Assembly: GCA_037349105.1 (NCBI GenBank)
Contig: JAYJMM010000114.1
Span: 3,463,501-3,527,500 of the forward strand
DNA from: Limnomonas spitsbergensis
Lineage: Eukaryota > Chlorophyta > Chlorophyceae > Chlamydomonadales
Length of the DNA: 64,000 bases
Direction: 5' to 3'
A model generated the notes under the pieces. It made no database searches. It worked only from the letters and a program-made list of their open reading frames with translations, and was not told the origin of the DNA. The translations under genes and the position numbers were made by a program. Position 1 is the first letter of the stretch; each line of letters begins with the position of its first letter. Shown in pieces: positions 46,401 through 55,536 of this stretch.

Positions 46401-47594
46401 GTACGCGTCTCCCGTGCAGCATCGTAATACCTCCATCACAGAGACATGCCTGTGCTGGTGTTACCAACAGACACACTCACGTCCTGATGTTTGTTTATCG
46501 GGCTTCAGCTGCACTGTGGCTAAATCACGGCCTGCATCCGTGGGCCTCGTGCAGCAGGCCCTGCTTGGGCCACCGGCTGTAGGCCGCTCATGGAACAGCC
46601 GTCTGGTACCAATCCGCCAAGTGGTGGCCAGCCTGGCGGCCCCCCAAAAGTGGTATGGCGCACATTAAAGAACCGACCGGCAGCCATCAATCCCAATGAG
46701 GCGGCATGCTCCCTGCTTGGCTCGCTGCTGCAGATACTTAGGCAGCACAGCACATGGGCATATGGGGGACCAACGGTACAGCAGTTTTTGACCAGCTTTC
46801 GAGCGCAATGCGGGCATGGTGCATGGGCATGCCCACGGATGGGCATGTGTATGTCCATGGACTCCGGTAGCAAGAACATGCCCAGAGAATCAAGCAGTAC
46901 AGGTTATTCCTGCCTTTGTGCATTATTGATTCCCTTCCAGGGACCCCTGACACAGTGCGCCCTTTCCCTGTCGGTGCAATCGGTCAGGACCTCTGTTCCG
47001 GCCTGCTGAGCGGCCACTGGCCAGCAGCTTCAAGCAGCACTTGATTCCGTAGGTGCTGTGCACGGTACGACTAATGCAACACGGTGACGAGAACAATTTT
47101 GGGTCTTCGACTTGAAAGCAGTCGCTCAGCACTGAAATGAACCATGCGCATGAGCATGAGCACGAAAATTCGATACACGTGAACCAGAAATCATGCCTCT
47201 TACTGAAAATCTGAAAGTGTGATGAGCACTGACGAGCCAAGGGCTTGTGGAGGTCTGTCATTCATGCACCCGAACGGCCCCATGCCCCTCATGGCCTGCA
47301 CATCGCCCTTATTACCTGTAGCTCAGGTTCTTCCTCTCCCTCTTCCTCCTCTTCGAAGATCTCGGCATTCGAGGTGGATGCATCTGCGTCAGCTTTATGT
47401 CTACTTTTGTCTGCAGCGCCGCGTTTACGCGACTTCACCGCACCGGCTGCTTCGGTAACTGCAGCTGCGCCACCACCGCCCCCGCTGTCATCCGTGTCCA
47501 CTATCTCGATGAATTCCTCATCTAGTATCTCGATGACTTCCTCGTCCACCGGTGCCTTCGTGTCCACCTTTTTAACGCCCGAGGATCTACCCAT
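37444..47594 (-). CDS. CCHC zinc-knuckle RNA-binding protein (AIR/ZCCHC7-like)
   Basis: Minus-strand exons: 47594-47316, 44734-44421, 43395-43229, 42109-41962, 41227-41122, 40199-40030, 39280-39089, 39026-38901, 37822-37444; 1881 nt, 626 aa, all GT-AG and in phase, stop TGA at 37444. Residues 1-197 are acidic and Ala/Lys-rich with a KKRRKKKKVKK patch. QPRYFDD (199-205) leads into knuckles: C216-x2-C-x4-H-x4-C229, C238-x2-C-x4-H-x4-C251, C256-x2-C-x4-H-x4-C269, a variant with CLRC at 285 and further Cys, CYVCGSFGHVCC (322-333), and C345-x2-C-x4-H-x4-C358. This serial array after a RYF motif resembles plant CCHC proteins related to yeast AIR1/2 and human ZCCHC7, RNA-binding parts of the nuclear TRAMP surveillance complex. 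The C-terminus (359-626) is Ser/Gly/Lys-rich and disordered, with HGK repeats. Function in TRAMP is inferred from similarity only. Nearly every exon is bordered by junction arrays. Confidence 0.88.
37822..38290 (-). repeat. Acceptor-side duplications before zinc-knuckle exon 9
   Basis: The real junction (minus strand CTGCCTTCCAG|GGATTCCAAG at 37822) is echoed near 37940 (CTGCCTTCCAG|GGATCAGAAG) and by two CCTAGGAAGC-GCGCTAGCGGCA copies (about 38200, 38265). Between them four units share GAGACAATGGCATTGCTTAT, mixed with TTCAGCTACAA repeats. Confidence 0.7.
39840..40035 (-). repeat. Donor-side duplication of zinc-knuckle exon 6
   Basis: The last roughly 110 bp of exon 6 plus donor (GCGGCCGCGGCAAG|GTGCGG at 40030) is repeated about 180 bp downstream: GCTGCTGAGCGGACGGGTGG, then GGAGCGGGAGGCAGA, and finally GCGGCTGCAGCAAG|GTAGGA at about 39848. 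The copy contains a stop codon. Confidence 0.85.
40164..40750 (-). repeat. Acceptor-side junction array before zinc-knuckle exon 6
   Basis: The real acceptor on the minus strand is CGCCCAG|CTGCCTGCCCGCGTGACC at 40199. Upstream copies near 40285 and 40408 read CAG|CTGCCTGCCCGCGTGACC exactly and are followed by TGCTAC or TACTCC; weaker copies lie near 40600 and 40730. Units of about 85-125 bp. Confidence 0.85.
40840..41165 (-). repeat. Donor-side junction array of zinc-knuckle exon 5
   Basis: The real exon end is CGGACACGTGTGCTGCAAGA-AAGCGCCGTCA|GTGAGTGGGG at 41122. Four further copies of about 62-66 bp follow (near 41060, 41000, 40900, 40840), e.g. CAGACATGTGTGCTGCAAGA ending TCG|GTGAGTGGGG, with AACCC/GGGTT spacers. 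Confidence 0.9.
41205..41690 (-). repeat. Acceptor-side junction array before zinc-knuckle exon 5
   Basis: Seven units, mostly 66 bp. The real junction is CTTTAG|GTATGACGGAGGTTGTTC at 41227; the upstream copies read CTACCTCAG|GCATGACGGAGG or CAG|GTATGACGGAGGTTGTTC with the spacer CTTGTCCCTTAACC. Several copies have a better acceptor (CCTCAG) than the one joined in my model, so any could be used. Confidence 0.92.
42110..42830 (-). repeat. TTTAGGG-rich 60 bp tandem array upstream of zinc-knuckle exon 4
   Basis: About 11 units of GGGCATGGGACCATGGACAG, CTGATCCGAGGGTTTAGGG (plus-strand reading), 55-65 bp. On the minus strand each unit has GATCAG|CTGTCC, weakly like the real acceptor CGCAG|AGCTGTGC at 42109; derivation from the junction is possible, not proved. 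Confidence 0.85.
43047..43230 (-). repeat. In-frame 33 bp donor-side array of zinc-knuckle exon 3
   Basis: The exon end GGCTGTCCTGCAG|GTGAGAGG at 43229 is followed by five more 33 bp units, each with a splice-like point: GCGG|GTAAGG, GCAG|GTGTGG, GCGG|GTGAGG, GCAG|GTGAGA, then a decayed GCGTGCGA. All units are open in the exon frame and would each add 11 residues of the type GCPAGERLYFR. Confidence 0.93.
43384..43715 (-). repeat. Acceptor-side duplications before zinc-knuckle exon 3
   Basis: The acceptor CCCCTGCTCAG|GCAGCCTC at 43395 recurs upstream near 43655 (CTCCTGCTCAG|GCAGCCTT) and 43511 (CCCCCTCAG|GTAGCCTC), each with a shared AACCGCCTTCTC-CCTCC-like lead. Confidence 0.8.
44020..44430 (-). 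repeat. Tandem repeat of about 105 bp after zinc-knuckle exon 2
   Basis: Four units begin just beyond the donor at 44421. Shared phrases on the plus strand: ACCTTAAACCTCCCCC, GCTGAACCATACCCCAGACC, TTAAGCCACAAACGA, TTCCTGAGGT. The CCTCAG/ATCAG|G point in each unit may echo the exon end CTCATCAG|GTGCGC; uncertain. Confidence 0.75.
44940..45130 (-). repeat. 31 bp tandem repeat in zinc-knuckle intron 1
   Basis: Six units of CATACATCAGCGCCGTCACT-CTTCCTCTGAC, 31 bp, about 200 bp upstream of exon 2. No clear link to the exon edge. Confidence 0.95.
45285..46020 (+). repeat. 34 bp tandem array in zinc-knuckle intron 1
   Basis: About 15 units of CAGCTACATATCACAATGGC-TTCAGCTAACAACT (34 bp), interrupted at 45365-45537 by an inverted-repeat element. 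Built from the same CAGCTACA words that occur throughout the window's introns. Confidence 0.95.
45365..45537. mobile_element. 173 bp MITE-like element nested in the 34 bp array
   Basis: Terminal inverted repeats of 23 bp at 45365-45387 and 45515-45537 agree at 22 of 23 positions; their shared core is GACGTGTTTCGTTGTTT. The interior has no coding capacity. Target-site duplication unclear (ACT possible). Confidence 0.8.
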
Positions 47595-48339
47595 TCTAAA
47601 TATGATACATACTACAGCACCGGCAAGGATTTCTGGGCAGTGTGTTTAAAGGAATCCATTTGGCATCATCGTTGCATTATTCTTAGAGCACACGGGTATG
47701 ACCTGCGAGGACCACTGGCGAGGAATGCCGTTGTCGGAGAGAGTGTGGAAGTATGGGAATATTGAAATCGGCAGGCCCTTCTTTGAAAGAGGAACACAGA
47801 ACCTGGCACAGTGGTGCAGCAGGCCCTGTAAATCGTTTTTCTCGCACAGAAATTGAAACCTCTGCCCCACCCTGCGCAGCCAGGAGCTTGGATTCAGAGC
47901 TGCTTACCGACATTCGTGGACAGGGCAGAAAGCCAAAGACACGTGTGCGGCTGTGCGCCCTCCAAGTCCTCCATGCCGTTTTAAGAACTTTCTTCCCTCC
48001 TTCGGAATCCTTCAACTCCGCTTGAGGACATGATCTGCAGGTCAGGTGTTAAGAACACACCCCACCCGGGCACCCGGGCATGATGCAGGGTTATCTGCAA
48101 CGTCAATTATCATCAGGCTTCCCTCTGTGGCTAGACCTCACCGCGTCATCTTGAAAAATGTTTTTCAATGAGTTGAACTCACCACGCCATGTTGCAAAAT
48201 GTTTTCCAATGAGTTGGCCGCCCACACGTCCGGGATTTTCCAGCAAGGCTCAGAGCCCCGCAGGTGTAGCTCGGCCCTGGTGATCGTGTTCGTTGGCCCT
48301 TTCCTGCTGGGTCGACCATGAAGTTAATCACCTTAATCA

Positions 48340-49345
48340 AATACGGCCCACATCTAATACGGCGCTTTCGAGTGTAATACGGTACATTTTTGAATTAGGA
48401 TTACCGTACATTTTTTCGGGGGGGGGCGTACTTTTTTCGGGGGGGCCGTACTTAGGGGGACCGTACTTGGGTGCACCGTACTGAGGGGGGCCGTACTAAG
48501 GGGGACCGTAAGGAGTTTAATTGAATTAGGATGAACGTTACCGAATTATGTTTGCAGACCTTACGGGTGGTGGTTGAAATAGGATTACGGACTTTGTGGT
48601 TGTTTTGTGGATTCTGTTGACGTGTGTAGTAGGATCCGGCGTCAGGGGGAGCGTAGCTAGCTTATTGCTTGACTAAAATATGTGTCATGTGTCAGTTAAG
48701 TTAACACACACCGAACAAGTGGCGAACGCACAAACTTGTGACACTTTGCTGCTTTTGACGCAGTGCATGATAATGACGTTACACCTCTGGGCCCTGCTCA
48801 AGTAAGGCTCGGCCGCGTGGACGCCAAATGATACCAAAGCAAGATATTCTGATTACGAGGCATCATATTCCTCAGATATTTTCCACAAACTTGTACCTGA
48901 GGTGTCCTTGTTCTGGATCTTGCCAAAGGAACTTGTACCAGCTTGCACAGTTTTTTCTGTTCGCCCTGCTTGACTCTTTCGTGAAGGACTTCAAGGTGGC
49001 CGTGTTCACGATGTAACAACAATTTACTACGCCTCCTTTCCCGGCATCTAAGGCGGCGATCCTCGACGCAATGTGAAGGCCTGACAGTACCGGTCAGTGA
49101 ATTGATGTGTAATTAAATTAGTCGCCACTCAAAGTTTGCTAGGAATTTATCAATTTACGATATGGTCAAGGGGCCTATCACTGATGGAGGTCCCTGATGG
49201 AAGGGAATAAGGGTGCCCCACATCGAATAAGTGTGACCCCACATCGAACAAATGTGCCTCCGGACCACACTTTCCACACCGCGCACCTTCATCTAATACG
49301 GCCCACATCTAATACGGTGCTTTCTAATGTAATACGGTACCTAAA
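48340..49345 (+). repeat. Direct repeats and ACCGTACTT-rich tract
   Basis: AATACGGCCCACATCTAATA-CGG-GCTTTC-GTAATACGGTAC occurs at about 48341-48388 and 49295-49342, some 950 bp apart. Just after the first, 48405-48515 holds six short GGGGGACCGTACTT-like units. A non-LTR 3' end in reverse (48773-48827, TGACGTTACACCTCTGGGCC) lies between. Confidence 0.65.
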
Positions 49346-50040
49346 TGTTTACCGTATCAGGGTTGGACAGTGTTGATGACCTAAACTATATGACTCGCTT
49401 GTGACACTTTCTCGTCGTGCCTTTCTGCCGGTATTTTGAATAACACATTGGGTGGGTCAGGGAAGGGACGCCGGGCCCGGCGCCGGGGGAAATGGGCCGA
49501 ATGCCCATTTCTCCCGGTGAGCCAGCGAACCCCCTTCCGGCAAACCCCGGCGAAAATGGGGGTTTGGCTGACTACGCTCCCGGCGTCAGCCGGGGGTATT
49601 TTAAATTCTCCCACAGTCTCCCCGGCAAGAACTTCCTTCGAAATGACTGATATGCTGTCTATAGCAGCATGGAGGGATCTGTACCTGCCATTTTGTCCGT
49701 CCGTCTGTATGTTCGTTCCAAGGAATCGCCGATTATTATTCACCCGTATCCTGACGCCTGAGCCTGCTTGACATGTCGAAAGCTGTAACTCGTGGCACTG
49801 CGCTTTCTGATGGTGTTTTGCAAGCGTGTCGTTGCTCCACGTGCGTTCGAAATCTACTTTCGGCCGGGACACGCTTACGCCCATTACTAAGAGTCGCTCG
49901 CAAGAAAAGCAACGATTCCTTCATTTTATATTAATATCGGCACCATCATCATAAACAATTGCAAACTTGTGTACATCCCAGGTCACGAATGAATCTCACT
50001 CCATGTAGGCCTCTGGGGCTCCGGGCCTCGCTTGCTTAGG

Positions 50041-50460
50041 GGTCGGTCAGACTGCGTTACGTTTGAGGTTGCGTTTGGCAGTTGCGTTTGGGTTGCGTTT
50101 GGATTTAGCGTGAATCTGACGCTAAACTGGTCACACTGCGTTTGGGCAAGACGGCAGGGCAAGACGATGTATGTATGTCAGTCGTGGCACGACATGGTAC
50201 ATTTTTGTGCGAATTCCGTCTCCCAGCGACTCGGGGTTGATATTTCCTTGAATTGTAACATATATATTGTTCGTGTCCAGCTTAAGATCAAGCTTAAGTT
50301 GGAATTCATGAAAAATCTCAAACGCGAAAACTCAACCCCCCCCCCTGCGTTTGCGTTTCGCGTTTGGGCGCGTTGCGTTTGGCGTTTGGGTAGTGTGACC
50401 GGCGTCGCGTTTGCACTTTTTCGTGACGCAACCTCAAACGTAACGCAGTCTGACCGACCT
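50041..50460. mobile_element. 420 bp MITE with perfect 34 bp terminal inverted repeats
   Basis: 50041-50074 and 50426-50459 are exact inverted repeats of 34 bp, beginning GGTCGGTCAGACTGCGTTAC. CTTAGG flanks both sides (50035-50040 and 50461-50466), a likely 6 bp target-site duplication if one extra T belongs to the element. Subterminal regions are packed with GCGTTTG words, in the same sense at both ends. No transposase frame, so non-autonomous. Confidence 0.9.
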
Positions 50461-51262
50461 CTTAGGGCTCGTTCGGAAACGAAGTACTGATCCGTCCATT
50501 TGCGAATGACTGGCATGCGTAGCCAGACAGCTACGGAGCCCTGCCAATGCGTCAGTCCCACCTCCGCAGACGTCAGTCAGTTTTTTTTTGGAAGTGTGGA
50601 AAAAAATCCGTCCACACTGCCGGCCACTTTAGACCCCCGGCCGGCCTGGGCCGGCCAAAAAATATACCCTTCCCGGCAAAAACCGGCTACTTGGCTACCC
50701 CTCGGCCCGTCCCTGGGGTGGGTGGGTGACGCTGAGCCTGCCCCCTCATATCGACTTGCCCCGGTGCAGATGTTAAGCGTGCATCAGGGATTGCCTTCGG
50801 CTGGGCCGCTTGGCAACCACCAATGGGCCAGAAAATCTGGACCCATATGGATTATGGATTGGGGACCAGACCTTGCCCAGCCTACGGCCGGTGGCCCAAG
50901 CAGCAGGACCTCGGGAACCAGGCTCCGCTGCTGGCCATGGGCTACGAATCCACGGTGCAGCCGACTCGTGGGTGAATCACCCTGAAAGAAGCAATGCCTC
51001 GTGCCCACCTGAAATGAATTGCGTGCCTGCTGCATCAGACTGGCTGGCACGCCTGGGCACCCAGGCGCATGACGCGATGCAGCATTTTGATGACTAGGAC
51101 CCAGGGACAGACATGCAGCCGGCGGGGACCGCATGTGAACTGTTTAGGTATCGCCTCACTCAATGCATTTCCTGTCCTGGCGCATCTCCTGTCCATCTCC
51201 CATCTGGCTGACTCCTACCTCCCATCTCCTGTCCTGTAGTCATTTGGCATCTTTGTAGTCAT

Positions 51263-52435
51263 TTGGCATCTTTGTCTTATGACGGAAGCGTTCTTGATAT
51301 TAAGCCCTTTTTCATCTACTTGGGTATGTTATTTGATGAGGCAGAGGGTATGAAGGGAGCAGGTAGACGTTGTGTCAACAAAGGGAGGGCAGCTTTGTAT
51401 GCCATGGTCCGGAGATGTCATGAGCTTGACATACACAATGTTCACATCAAATGTCATATTTTTGACTCTTTAGTGAAGCCTATTCTGTTTTATGGGTGTG
51501 AAATTTGGGGACCAGGTCTCCTTGCGAAAGGAGTCGGCTTGACAGATACTGGTTTCTCTAGAGATTTGGAGGTAATTCACAAGGGTTTCCTTAGGCAGTG
51601 TCCGGGTCTTCGCAAGTCTGTGGCCGAGTATGTTCTCATGAGTGAACTGCACCGTGAACCCCTTATCTTAAGTCTTTTTCAGCAGACCCTGAGTTTTTGG
51701 AATAGAATTAATCTGAGGCCTGACAATGACCTTGTGAAAATGGCTGTGTGTTGTGATTTGGCGAAGGCTGGCACTTCACTTTGTTGGGCTGGTTTTCTGT
51801 CTACGATATTGATGACTCTGGGTATTGATTTATTGACTGCATCAGCCAATACCTCTTTGGATATTGAGGTCATTGTGAATTCAGCTAGGGATCAGTGGCT
51901 TTCCAAAATTTCCAGGGACATGCCACGTACGGCCCTGTCAGTACGTGCTACTCCTGACTCAGAACGCTTGGGGTTCAAATTGTTTACGTTCTCTAAGTGG
52001 TTCCAAATTAAGCGTGATGTGCAGGAGACATTCTGGTACAATTTGAGTAAGCCTAATATTATTTTTGCTGTAGCCCGGTATCGGATGGGGTCGCATTGGC
52101 TGAATGTTGAGACGGGGCGCTTTGAGAAACCCTGTGTGCCTCGTAGCGAGAGGATTTGTAGATGTTGCAATCTTAAATGTTGGGAGGATGAGCTTCACAT
52201 GATTTACTGCCCGTTCTATACAGACCTTCGTTTTCAGTTTAACCTTACTTTCTATAATTTCCTAGAGGACGAGGATGAGGCCATGAAACGGTACGCAAAT
52301 GGAGTGTGGGGCAAACTTAATGCAGCGGATTCTGCATATGTGTTCTGGAAGAAATTTGGTTGTTTTATCTTTCAGTGTATGATGAAAAGAGAGAATCATC
52401 TCAAAACTCTGCCAAAATTCCTGTCTCCCCCCTAA
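51263..52435 (+). pseudogene. Truncated LINE reverse-transcriptase C-terminus with zinc-binding motif
   Basis: An open frame of 390 codons with no internal ATG-independent evidence of a true start; the catalytic FADD-box part of the reverse transcriptase is missing, so it is a fragment. Residues about 19-30 (IYLGMLFDEAEG) and 73-85 (VKPILFYGCEIWG) are the conserved blocks that follow the palm/thumb in L1-like elements. Near residue 300 a CRCC...ELHMIYCPF stretch matches the C-x2-C...H-x3-C zf-RVT type zinc-binding region. The frame has no stops or frameshifts, so the insertion is probably recent. It lacks any endonuclease domain in this copy. Confidence 0.88.
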
Positions 52436-52955
52436 CTCTCTAGGCGGTGCTCAATCGAACTCTTTTGCACCCACGTCATGTTTTATGGCTGGGGCTTATC
52501 TTCTGCACTATAAGGTTCATTCCCACGCCACTGTCGTGGTTGTGTGCTAGTTGCTTGCCCAGGGGGGTCACTGGTTTTCGCTTTCTGTCCTAGTGTATCA
52601 AGTGCCTGTACCGGTTTACGGGCATATGTCCCATGCATCAAGTGTGATGCTCTGTTGGACTGTAAAAACTTCACAAAAACTTCACATGGGGCTGCTGTTG
52701 CACTTTGGCTTGCGGCTGGTTTGCAGGCGCAAGTCGCAGACGTCATACACCTGCGGGTTTTCAGAGGTTCGAAACTTCCTTTGTATTTTGTGTTTTCCGG
52801 CCTTTTGTTTTGTCCCTTCACTTTATTTCCCACTTTCTTCCCTTATCTTTCCTGCCCCCTTCTGTGTTTCTTTCCATCTTTCCTCCCAACTCTTTAGCTA
52901 GGCGCCCACGCGGCCGAGCCTTACTTGAGGAGGGCCCAGAGGTGTAACGTCATCG
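51263..52955 (+). mobile_element. 5'-truncated non-LTR (LINE-type) retrotransposon
   Basis: Holds the C-terminal third of a reverse-transcriptase polyprotein (51263-52435) and about 520 bp of 3' UTR. The 3' end is a pyrimidine-rich tract, then GGCGCCCACGCGGCCGAGCC, then GGGCCCAGAGGTGTAACGTC. No poly(A). At least six short copies of this 3' end occur in the window in both orientations, typical of 5' truncation during target-primed insertion. Confidence 0.88.
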
Positions 52956-54219
52956 ACCTGCGGGTGCCATGAGAACAGTTCAAGTTTGAAACTTGAACCG
53001 GTAAAATGATGCAGGTGCACCTTAGTAAATCCTTCTTGGCTGGGCTCATTCGATTCCTTTCAGTGTTCCAACATCCTCATGTGTGTCGGAAAATCTTCAA
53101 GGCATCCAACGATCCGGCAGCCTGAGCGAACATCCTATCCGGCAGGGTGTTCGTCTGCGGCATGATCTTCAAAGTCTGTTTATAAAAGCGTTTCCTTTGC
53201 TGATGCCACAACGAGGGGCCGATGAGATTTACGTGAGAGGCTGTCATTCCTTAGTCCCTTGCATTCCTCTTGACCTCACTCATTACGAGCGTTGTGTTGC
53301 ATAATAGCATACGGTATGCGGTGGGGACCGCACATGCTTTTTCTCCTTCAATTATTTCATTCAACCACTAGCCCCTTGCAAAGGTGGGCTTCATCCGTTC
53401 ACATGACTGAGGAACCAAGGGTGGAGCCTAAGGAAAGCAAGGCTTGGGCACCCTTCGACAAACAATATCACAGATTTTCTCACGACGTATGCCTGGGTGC
53501 ACCGCACGTATGGGTGGCTTGTACATTCTTTTTGGTTTCGGATCCAGTCTGTTTTGTGGTACTTCGAGAATGCCTGGCTAGCTCCAGGCATTCTTCTCTT
53601 CTTACTCAAGTAACCGAAGTTGAATCACCCTGCTACTGCAAACTGTTCTGGGATTAACGTCCACTTGCGATATTTCGGCCCTTTATCAAGGCTAGGACAC
53701 TACGGTACACCGATCGGAGATCTCTAGTTAATTCTACACTGATCCGTTCTCTCTAAGACCACTTCACCAAGTATCAAGACCTGGCAGCTACACTGTGCGA
53801 ATATCTCTAGCTAGACGTCACCTTATGCAGTGATGTGGCCAGGAAAACAGCATACAACAACAGACAATACAGCACGGGATAGCATGACAGCATGGTCGTC
53901 ATTGCCATGATGATCTGATGAGCACATCGGATGGCATGTCGTCCTCAGCCGACTCAACCCCATCCTCAGGGTGGGACAATTGGAGATATTCAATCGAATT
54001 ACACATTCCTATACTGCTGTGCCCTCTCATCCGGCATGACGTTCCTAGAAGGCTGTTTGATGCGCCCTTGCCTCGTAGTTGGGGTCTGATTGCTGCCGAC
54101 ACTCAACCTTTATGGCAACGAGTACTAGTTGGAGGTATAGAGAGAACTACAGTAAAGGAAGCTGTGATTTGAAGATCAGGGCGCGGTATGTAGACCGCAG
54201 CGAGCAATGCCGACAAATC

Positions 54220-54530
54220 GTGACGAAACTTGCGAAACCAGCCAACCTTGCGAAACCAGCGAACTGAAACTGGTGGTCCGAGGCCGGTTTCAGTTGGCGT
54301 GGTTCCACCGAACTGAACTGAACTGAAACCATGCGAAAACCACGCGAAACCACGCGAAACCGATGGATGTGAATCAGGTGTGAATCCGCTCTAAGCATGC
54401 GACGGCCGCAAGGTTCATATTTTCTGGTGTGAATTAGGTGAGACTGCAGGTTGCGAAACCAGTCGCCAAACTGACGAACTGAACTGAACCGAACTCGACG
54501 AACTGAACTAGGTGTGAATTGGCTCTAAGA
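54220..54530. repeat. GCGAAACC / GAACTGAACTGAA repeat-rich segment
   Basis: Many short copies of TTGCGAAACC and CCGAACTGAACTGAA, and the phrase GGTGTGAATCCGCTCTAAG near 54378 repeated as GGTGTGAATTGGCTCTAAG near 54510. Resembles a decayed short element; ends not defined. Confidence 0.5.
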
Positions 54531-55536
54531 GAGGAATCATCAGAGGTTAGTGCAGGAACCCGAGGATTAGTCGAGGATAACCTGTCTGCCAGCAGTTTAC
54601 CGCTCCTGCACACGCTAGTTAACTCCTATAAAGGGCACTTAGCACTCCAATAAGAGCACTTCTGTGCGCAGTGATACTCAAGGTCACTGTTGCCTCGTGA
54701 CAATTTGTCCTACCAAGTCCTACGGGCTGGAGACGGTAGGAAGTCCTGGACAGGCCCAGTCCTGTCACTGTATGACTGATTCCAGATATACTTATGTCTG
54801 TCTTGGCTGAGCCCGACAAGAGATAGGCACTATGATGATATGTACAGACAGAGGATGCCAAGCCATTGCCCATTATTGCTTGATTTGTGCTGGACAGGGC
54901 AACTACTGATACTGGTATCAAATTAAGAGGCAGATCAGGGATTTTGTTGACTAGCATGCAACATAGGTGAAGGTGCATCTGGCATGAATCGGATTTCGGG
55001 ATGTCACCTGAATGGCCCGCCAGTGAGTGCAGGCCAGTGAGGTCTGGGAATGGGAATGTCGGGGCCTGCCTGAGGAGTACGGCATTGACATGTTCAATTC
55101 TTTGCATGTCTCAAACACAATCTGTCAGATCTAGCGCAGGGTCTAGAGCAGCTTCGGTGACTCCCTGCACCTAGTTAGTAATTTTGAACGGGCTGGGAGG
55201 GACATCCGCTCCAAGCGCACTTGATGACTCGTAGCGCACCAAATGTCTTTTTCGCAGCAGAAGAATAATCAGACCACAAAATATGCAAACCTGAACCTGA
55301 ATGCGTCATTGACGTCAAAAACTGGCCAAAGCGCGGGGGGCCCCGGCTCTGGCCTGGGGCAAGGGGCTTCAACCCTCACGAAGGGTGGATTCCTCGTTCT
55401 CAGCAAGGTATACATCATGTCTGACACATCATTGTCGAACGCCGCTCACTGAGTATTTGATTAACTCAAGATCGTGGCGGCCATTCTTTTGCCCTCGGCC
55501 TCTGCATTTCCCCCTAAGATTGTGTGTTCCAAATCC

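Larger units (their letters stand above)
47595..55536. other. Transposon-rich intergenic region between divergent zinc-knuckle and MOS1-like genes
   Basis: No exon chain found. Contents: the zinc-knuckle promoter side just above 47594, duplicated AATACGGCCCACATCTAATA segments (48340-49345), a short non-LTR 3' end (48773-48827), a MITE (50041-50460), the long non-LTR fragment (51263-52955), and a GCGAAACC-rich segment (54220-54530). A 167-codon frame on the minus strand at 49381-49884 and a 162-codon frame at 54619-55107 have no recognisable family. Confidence 0.6.

Noticed and set aside
49381..49884. 167-codon minus-strand frame
   Set aside because: Overlaps a GC-rich foldback (CCGGGGGAAATGGGCC...) and resembles no protein family known to me.
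54619..55107. 162-codon minus-strand frame
   Set aside because: No conserved motif and no start context; retained only as an unannotated frame.
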